Positions 33,378 to 37,975 of a stretch of DNA of 37,975 bases are shown here, piece after piece (within the stretch, counting starts at the first letter, position 1; every line of letters begins with the position of its first letter). The position numbers and the translations under genes are program-made. The stretch lies in NCBI GenBank assembly GCA_016207065.1, contig JACQQK010000041.1, forward strand, positions 1-37,975. Reading direction: 5' to 3'. The stretch comes from Nitrospinota bacterium (GTDB lineage Bacteria; Nitrospinota; Nitrospinia; Nitrospinales; JACRGP01). Below the pieces are notes generated by a model that saw nothing but the letters and a program-made list of their open reading frames with translations, searched no databases and was not told where the DNA came from.

Positions 33378-34244
33378 ATGCGTATTCTCTACCCCCTGGC
33401 CAAGAGGTACATCGCGGGACAAGATTTGGAAACGGCGTTGAGGTCCCTCGACGCGCTCAACCATTCCGGTTATCTTTCCACTGTAGATATTTTGGGAGAA
33501 AACACCTCCACCGCGGACCAGGCCCGGGCCGCCAAACAGGAATACCTGGACCTTCTGCGCGAAATCGAATCCATCTCGACCACGATGGACCTCTCCATCA
33601 AGCTGACGCAGATGGGCCTCGATATCGATCCCGAACTGTGCAAGAGCAACGTCGAGGAAATATTGAGGGCGGCCAAACATCACTCCGCGCGGTTCGACAT
33701 GGAAGGGTCGCGCTACACCGAACGCACGGTCCGGATGTGTCTCGACCTGAGGAAATCCTGTCCCAGCCTGGGTCAGGCGGTCCAAGCCTATTTGTATCGC
33801 ACCGCCGCCGACGTGGACCAGTTGGTCCAAAACGGCGTTTCCGTGCGGTTGTGCAAGGGGGCCTACAAGGAACCCCCGGAAATCGCCTACCAGTCCATGG
33901 ACGACATCCGGGAGAATTTCCGCAAGCTCGCTTTCAAATTGCTGAAAGAAGGGTTCCTGCCCGCCATCGCCACGCACGACGAATACTTGATCCAGGAAGT
34001 CATCTCCTTCGCGCAAAGGGAGAAGATCGACAAGCGGTCGTTCTATATGGAAATGCTGTACGGGGTGCGGCGCGACCTCCACAAGTTCCTTCTGGACAAG
34101 GGCTATCAGGTCCGCATTTACGTCCCTTATGGCAAATCCTGGCTACCCTACACGTTGCGGCGCCTGGCGGAGAGAAAAGAAAATATCTTCTTCGTGCTCA
34201 AGCACCTGTTCCGCGAGACCATGGGATTGCGAAAACTGCACTGA
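33378..34244 (+). CDS. Proline dehydrogenase
   Basis: 288 residues, a single-domain ProDH. It oxidises L-proline to 1-pyrroline-5-carboxylate using FAD and passes electrons to the quinone pool. Motifs along the TIM barrel: SIKLTQMGLDID, ARFDMEGSRYTERTV, QAYLYRTAADV, VRLCKGAYKEP (about 154-164), AIATHDEYLI, FYMEMLYGVRRDL and the C-terminal VPYGKSWLPYTLRRLAER (about 250-267), which holds the substrate-binding Arg pair. AGGAG lies about 10 nt before ATG 33378. No P5C dehydrogenase or PutA fusion partner is present here. Confidence 0.95.
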   Translation: MRILYPLAKRYIAGQDLETALRSLDALNHSGYLSTVDILGENTSTADQARAAKQEYLDLLREIESISTTMDLSIKLTQMGLDIDPELCKSNVEEILRAAKHHSARFDMEGSRYTERTVRMCLDLRKSCPSLGQAVQAYLYRTAADVDQLVQNGVSVRLCKGAYKEPPEIAYQSMDDIRENFRKLAFKLLKEGFLPAIATHDEYLIQEVISFAQREKIDKRSFYMEMLYGVRRDLHKFLLDKGYQVRIYVPYGKSWLPYTLRRLAERKENIFFVLKHLFRETMGLRKLH

Positions 34245-34295
34245 GCCGGTTGACGACGAACAGGTTGCCGGAAAAGTCCCTTCCGACCCAAAACC

Positions 34296-34361
34296 GTCAT
34301 GCCGTGCAGGCGGGCATCCAGAAAACTCATAGCGCTGGATTCCCGCCGACGCGGGAATGAC
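34296..34361. repeat. Nested palindromic repeat, family C
   Basis: It begins GTCATGCCGTGCAGGCGGGC, has ATCCAG and CTGGAT as inner arms, and ends TCCCGCCGACGCGGGAATGAC, so outer and inner parts are inverted copies. This sequence type is widely dispersed in bacterial genomes. Confidence 0.75.
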
Positions 34362-34423
34362 AACCAAAGACGATAAAATAGTTTTTTAACGCCCCGCAAG
34401 GCCGACCGAACCCGGACCGAAAT

Positions 34424-35650
34424 TTGCAAATAACCATCCTGACCACTTCCTTCCCGCGCTTTGACGGCGATTTCGCCGGCAACTTCATTCTCAAGTACGC
34501 GCGCGAGCTGTCGCGGTTGGACTGCAACGTGCGGTCGGTCGCCCCCCACGATCTCCAGGAGGATCCCGCCATGGATTTGGGCGGGGTGAAAATAGAACGC
34601 TTCAAATATTTTTTTCCTCCCGGATGGCAGATGGCGGCCTACGGCGGCGGCATCGCCAACCGGATGAAACGCAACTGGCTGACTGCATTGCAAATGCCCT
34701 TTTTCCTCGTAGCGTTCCTGTCCGCCGCGTTGCGGTCGGCGTGGAAATCCGACCTGCTCCATGCCCATTGGACAATTTCCGGGTTGGTCGGCGTCGCGGT
34801 CAAGGCCCTGACGGGACGCCCTCTTGTCGTCACCCTCTGGGGATCGGACATGCTTCTGCTGAACATTCCCATGGTCCGCCCGTTGTTCAACATCCTGGTG
34901 TCCGGCGCGGACGCCGTCGTTTGCGAAAGCTCCCAGTTCAAGGACCGGTTGACGGGCCTGGGATTCCCCGCGGGTAAAATTTCCGTCATCCCCAACGGGA
35001 TCGACCTTGAAATGTTCGCGGCGCGCGATAAACTGCAAGCGCGAGAACGGCTCGGCCTGGCGCTGGACAAAACCATCCTGCTGACGGCGGGCAGGCTGGA
35101 ACCTGAAAAAGGGCAAAAATACCTGTTGGAAGCGCTTCCGGAAGTTTTTCGTAACAACGAGAACGCGGTTTGCGTGTTGGTCGGCGACGGGCAATCCCGC
35201 GGAGAACTGGAAGCGCTGGGAGAGCGTTTGGGGATCGGCAGGCGCCTGATCCTCGCCGGTCAACGGGACCACCGCGAAATGCCGCTGTGGCTGAGCGCCG
35301 CGGACATTTTCGTCCTCCCCAGTTTATCGGAGGGAAATCCCAACATCGTCCGCGAGGCCTCCGCCTGCGGCCTGTCCGTAGTCGCCAGCGGAGTGGGCGG
35401 ACTGCCGGAGATGGTCCGCGACGGCGTCGACGGGCTCCTGGTCCCCGCCGGAGACGTCCCGGCCCTCGCCAGGGCCGTCCTTTCCCTGATTCAAGACCCG
35501 GAGTTGCGCCAGCGTTTTTCGCAAAACGCACGCGACCGCGCGTTGGAATCGCAATGGACGTGGGAGGCGCAAGCCCGGGCGCTCAAGGAAGTCTACCGGC
35601 GCGTCCTCGACAAACGGCACAAGCCAGCGGAGGGAAATTCTCCGTCATGA
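34424..35650 (+). CDS. GT4-family glycosyltransferase
   Basis: 408 residues, starting at TTG 34424; no ATG occurs before residue 49, and the TTG lies directly before the typical ITILTTSFPR opening of the family. The fold is GT-B: an N-terminal domain with LLHAHWTISGLVGVAVKAL and VTLWGSDML, and a C-terminal donor-binding domain with LLTAGRLEPEKGQKYLLEAL, LVGDGQ and the EX7E motif SEGNPNIVREA. It uses a nucleotide-sugar donor, probably for a surface polysaccharide or glycolipid; the specificity is unknown. Its stop overlaps the start of the next glycosyltransferase gene (ATGA), so the pair is translationally coupled. Confidence 0.9.
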   Translation: MQITILTTSFPRFDGDFAGNFILKYARELSRLDCNVRSVAPHDLQEDPAMDLGGVKIERFKYFFPPGWQMAAYGGGIANRMKRNWLTALQMPFFLVAFLSAALRSAWKSDLLHAHWTISGLVGVAVKALTGRPLVVTLWGSDMLLLNIPMVRPLFNILVSGADAVVCESSQFKDRLTGLGFPAGKISVIPNGIDLEMFAARDKLQARERLGLALDKTILLTAGRLEPEKGQKYLLEALPEVFRNNENAVCVLVGDGQSRGELEALGERLGIGRRLILAGQRDHREMPLWLSAADIFVLPSLSEGNPNIVREASACGLSVVASGVGGLPEMVRDGVDGLLVPAGDVPALARAVLSLIQDPELRQRFSQNARDRALESQWTWEAQARALKEVYRRVLDKRHKPAEGNSPS

Positions 35651-36801
35651 AAATCCTGACGGTCTATTACAAACACAAGCCGGGCGGATTCTGCAAGCGT
35701 TTCAGGATGTCCATCGAAGCCTGGCTGGAGAGGGGATGGCAGGTCCACTACATCGCCGCGGAGCCCTACCCTTACAGCCATCCCAACTTGTTTCCCCACA
35801 TCCTGCCGAACCCGGCGCGCCGGCACGATACCCTCTGGTTCTGGGCCTGGTTCTTCCTCGCCTGTCCCTGGTACGCCCTGTTCACGGCGATAAAATACCG
35901 GCCCGCCCTCATCGCCGCCCCCTCGCCCGTGTACGCCTGCATTTGCGCCCCGGCGCGATGGATTCCACGGAAACCCATGCTGACGTTCATTTTTTCCAAA
36001 CCCCGGTTCAACACCGATTGCCGGGAAGAGTACCGGTTCCTGGAAAAGGTCGAGCGGTCGCTCGAAAAACGCGGACTCGGCGCCTCCAGCCGGGTCCTGG
36101 CAAACTCCCAGGCCGGACGTTCCGCGTGGGCAACCGAATACGGCCCGTCCGCCGAAAGGATCGAGGTTTTCCCCAACAACGTCGACGATCCGCCGTTCGA
36201 CAAACAAGCACAGAGGGAAAAACTGAGGAGCCAATTTTCGCTGGGGCCGGAACGCTTCGTCATCGCCTGCTCCGGCATCATGGAACCGCACAAGAACATG
36301 GACTTGTTGCTCGAGGCTTTCGCCAAGGTTAAAGACCCGAGGGCCAGCCTCATGCTCATCGGCGACGGGACGCAGATCGATTTTTTGAAACGTCGCGCGA
36401 GAGAATTGGGAGTCGCGGACCGGACGATCTTCACGGGATGGAGAAGGGACGCGGTGGAACTAGTCCAGGGGGCCGACCTATACGTGTTTCCGTCGCTCCG
36501 TGAGGGGATGTCCGACGCCTTGTTGGAGGCCTTGACGTGCCGCATTCCCTGCCTCGTCAGCTCCATCCCCGAGAACCGGGAAGTCGCGCGTAATCCGGAA
36601 CAGCATTTTCCGCCGAAGGATTCGCAAGGGCTGGCGGAAAAAATAACGCGGTGCATGGAAGACCGGGATTTTTACGACCGGCTCCTGCGGGCGACCCTGG
36701 AGGACAAAGCGCGGTTTGTCTTCGACTGGAAGGCCCGGTTGGTCGCGGTAGCCGAGGAAACGATGAAACTTCGAACGGAGAAATTCCCGTCACGCCCGTA
36801 G
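35647..36801 (+). CDS. GT4-family glycosyltransferase (second of a pair)
   Basis: 384 residues from ATG 35647; the frame reads further up only because it lies out of phase within the previous gene. The N-terminal half is divergent (MKILTVYYKHKPGGFCKRF) with a hydrophobic stretch (WFWAWFFLACPWYALFTAIK, about 78-97) that may contact the membrane. The C-terminal domain is typical: CSGIMEPHKNMDLLLEAF, LIGDGTQIDFL, and EX7E in REGMSDALLEAL. It probably acts after or with the first enzyme on the same glycan. The last 12 bp overlap the convergent lytic-transglycosylase gene; no terminator is seen between them. Confidence 0.88.
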   Translation: MKILTVYYKHKPGGFCKRFRMSIEAWLERGWQVHYIAAEPYPYSHPNLFPHILPNPARRHDTLWFWAWFFLACPWYALFTAIKYRPALIAAPSPVYACICAPARWIPRKPMLTFIFSKPRFNTDCREEYRFLEKVERSLEKRGLGASSRVLANSQAGRSAWATEYGPSAERIEVFPNNVDDPPFDKQAQREKLRSQFSLGPERFVIACSGIMEPHKNMDLLLEAFAKVKDPRASLMLIGDGTQIDFLKRRARELGVADRTIFTGWRRDAVELVQGADLYVFPSLREGMSDALLEALTCRIPCLVSSIPENREVARNPEQHFPPKDSQGLAEKITRCMEDRDFYDRLLRATLEDKARFVFDWKARLVAVAEETMKLRTEKFPSRP

Positions 36802-37623
36802 GTTGTCAACGTAGCGGAGAGTTTCCCGCGAGGCGGTCCCGGTGACTTGCGGCAGGACGGCGGCCACGTCCTCCCATGCCGGGGGACGTCCGGACTCCAG
36901 CTTGTCCAACGCCTTTTGAATGTTCCCCATCCCGGCGTTATACGCCCCGGCGGCAAAACTCCAGGCCTCGTTGACGTCAATACCCTTGTTCGCGTAGAGG
37001 TCGTACAGTTGCCGCAAATAACGGGCCGAGGCGTCGAGGTTGGAGGCGGGATGCCACACCGAGCCCTCCCCCCGGTCACGAGGCGAACCTACCCGCAACC
37101 CCAACTCCCTGGCCGTCGCCGGCATCAATTGCCCCAATCCCATCGCCCCCTTGGGAGATTCGGCGGACGGGTCAAGACCCGACTCCTGCCGGACCAGCTT
37201 TGCAAACCAAGGCTCCGGGATGCCGTATTTGCCGGCAATCTCGGCAATCAATTGCCGTATCGGAGTCACAGTGTTGTCCGCGCTCACGGGCGAAACCGGA
37301 GCCTTATCCTGGACCGATTCGACTGCCCGATACTGGCTTATGCCCTGGCGTTTGTGGAAATCGTTTTCCGCGCCCCCTGGGGAACGGGTCTTTTCATAAA
37401 GAGAGAGCATGTCAAGCGGCGACCGCAATCCGCTCAACGAGTCAGAAGATTTTTCCCCGCCCTGCCCCAACAGCTCGCCCAGCGCCGCCATCTGTTTCAT
37501 CCGCACCTCCAGCAACAGCGAGCGGAACTCGGCGTTTTGCGGTTGGCGAGGTTTTACCTCCCCGGTCAAGCGGGCCGAAGTTTCCCCGGCTTTATTGGCG
37601 GTCAAACGGTTGATGTCGAACAT
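36790..37623 (-). CDS. Lytic transglycosylase (SLT domain) without signal peptide
   Basis: 277 residues. The C-terminal half (about 120-277) is an SLT lysozyme-like domain: catalytic Glu147 in LVRQESGLDPSAESPKGAMG, then GLGQLMPATARELG, NLDASARYLRQLYDLY and AAGAYNAG. It cleaves the beta-1,4 bond between MurNAc and GlcNAc. The N-terminal part (MFDINRLTANKAGE onward) is polar with no signal peptide or lipobox, so export must use another path. The gene is preceded by an exact sigma-54 promoter consensus. Sigma-54 control, no signal peptide and a MotB-like gene elsewhere in the window together suggest export through the flagellar type III apparatus, as for rod-cap muramidases; this is an inference. 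Confidence 0.88.
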   Translation of the reverse strand: MFDINRLTANKAGETSARLTGEVKPRQPQNAEFRSLLLEVRMKQMAALGELLGQGGEKSSDSLSGLRSPLDMLSLYEKTRSPGGAENDFHKRQGISQYRAVESVQDKAPVSPVSADNTVTPIRQLIAEIAGKYGIPEPWFAKLVRQESGLDPSAESPKGAMGLGQLMPATARELGLRVGSPRDRGEGSVWHPASNLDASARYLRQLYDLYANKGIDVNEAWSFAAGAYNAGMGNIQKALDKLESGRPPAWEDVAAVLPQVTGTASRETLRYVDNLRA

Positions 37624-37672
37624 GGTCTACAGCGTCCGGATTTTTGACGGAGAATCGCCTTTGGATTAACAC

Positions 37673-37688
37673 AGCAATCCTCGTGCCA
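37673..37688 (-). promoter_or_regulatory. Consensus sigma-54 (-24/-12) promoter of the lytic transglycosylase gene
   Basis: Minus strand: TGGCACGAGGATTGCT, a full match to TGGCACG-N4-TTGCW with GG at 37686-37687 and GC at 37674-37675. Transcription would start near 37662, leaving a leader of about 39 nt before ATG 37623. Confidence 0.85.
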
Positions 37689-37891
37689 GACAATCGCCAC
37701 GTCTATGTACGTGGATAGTCGATGGAAACGTCTCAAACGCATTCTCCTTGCTTTTCGGCACGCCAATAATCTCAAAAGAAAATCCAATTATTGTGCTAAA
37801 GTATGCGGGAGGATTCGACCACTCATGGGGCTAAAAGTGACCTTCCCCCGTTTTATGGACAGTTCAAACGTAGAGAGTTTTCCTGGCGTTC

Positions 37892-37944
37892 CGGGTGGGA
37901 GCGGAGCGCAGGACTCTCTGCATCCGAAGCGACGCTCCCACCCG
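37892..37944. repeat. Inverted repeat, family D
   Basis: CGGGTGGGAGC (37892-37902) and its exact complement GCTCCCACCCG (37934-37944), with a 31-nt loop. It resembles REP-type extragenic palindromes. Confidence 0.7.
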
Positions 37945-37975
37945 TTTCCGCAAACTCCTTCGGCGTCTTGTACCC

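Larger units (their letters stand above)
37624..37975. other. Non-coding right end of window
   Basis: 352 bp. It contains the leader and sigma-54 promoter of the transglycosylase gene and an inverted repeat (37892-37944). No gene is seen. Confidence 0.55.

Overview
This window is chromosomal DNA from a GC-rich (roughly mid-50s % by eye), diderm, probably flagellated bacterium. The evidence is a MotB-like stator protein, many proteins with signal peptides, a sigma-54 activator, a textbook sigma-54 promoter and Bat-type periplasmic proteins. Gene content would fit a Nitrospinota- or deltaproteobacteria-like lineage, but that placement is an impression and has not been tested. There is no CRISPR array, rRNA operon or intact mobile element.

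Layout. (1) 1-1057: the 5' part of a MotB-like gene with a long coiled-coil extension, running off the left edge. (2) 1.3-3.6 kb: a PAT/AmpG-type MFS transporter followed by a YqiA-like alpha/beta-hydrolase that lacks two catalytic residues. (3) 3.6-6.7 kb: a regulatory block of an OmpR-type response regulator, an XRE regulator, a PAS histidine-kinase homologue whose phospho-His is Arg, and an Hpt-like protein whose phospho-His is Asp. An 18-bp motif is repeated upstream of the XRE and kinase genes. (4) 6.7-10.4 kb, minus strand: batC-batD-batE without batA/batB. (5) 10.7-15.1 kb, minus strand: an M16 metalloprotease and an ABC1/UbiB-type kinase in one operon. (6) 15.2-17 kb: a VOC-fold protein and two tandem DUF218 (YdcF/SanA-like) membrane proteins. 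(7) 17.3-18.5 kb: moaC-moaD-moaE for molybdopterin synthesis. (8) 18.55-24.6 kb: an overlapping AddB-like/AddA-like nuclease-helicase pair. (9) 24.6-25.4 kb: a decayed tyrosine integrase beside tRNA-Pro(GGG), the scar of an old integration. (10) 25.8-27.9 kb: a cupin and a B12-binding-fold radical SAM protein. (11) 28-33.3 kb: an envelope-flavoured cluster holding a 35-aa membrane protein, two secreted proteins of unknown function, a sigma-54 activator and an exported TldD-family metallopeptidase. (12) 33.4-37.6 kb: proline dehydrogenase, two GT4 glycosyltransferases, and a convergent lytic transglycosylase without a signal peptide, preceded by a consensus sigma-54 promoter.

The most unusual signals are the linked loss of both phosphoryl-accepting histidines in the adjacent kinase and Hpt genes, the repeated 18-bp motif in that block, the MotB-like protein with its conserved Asp at about residue 300, the doubly degenerate hydrolase, and the batD 5' end. 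There a nested palindromic repeat supplies the apparent N-terminus, and a one-base change in an A/T run would restore a clean signal peptide. Several genes (moaC, the response regulator, the M16 protease) have sigma-70-like promoters placed so that transcripts would be leaderless or nearly so.
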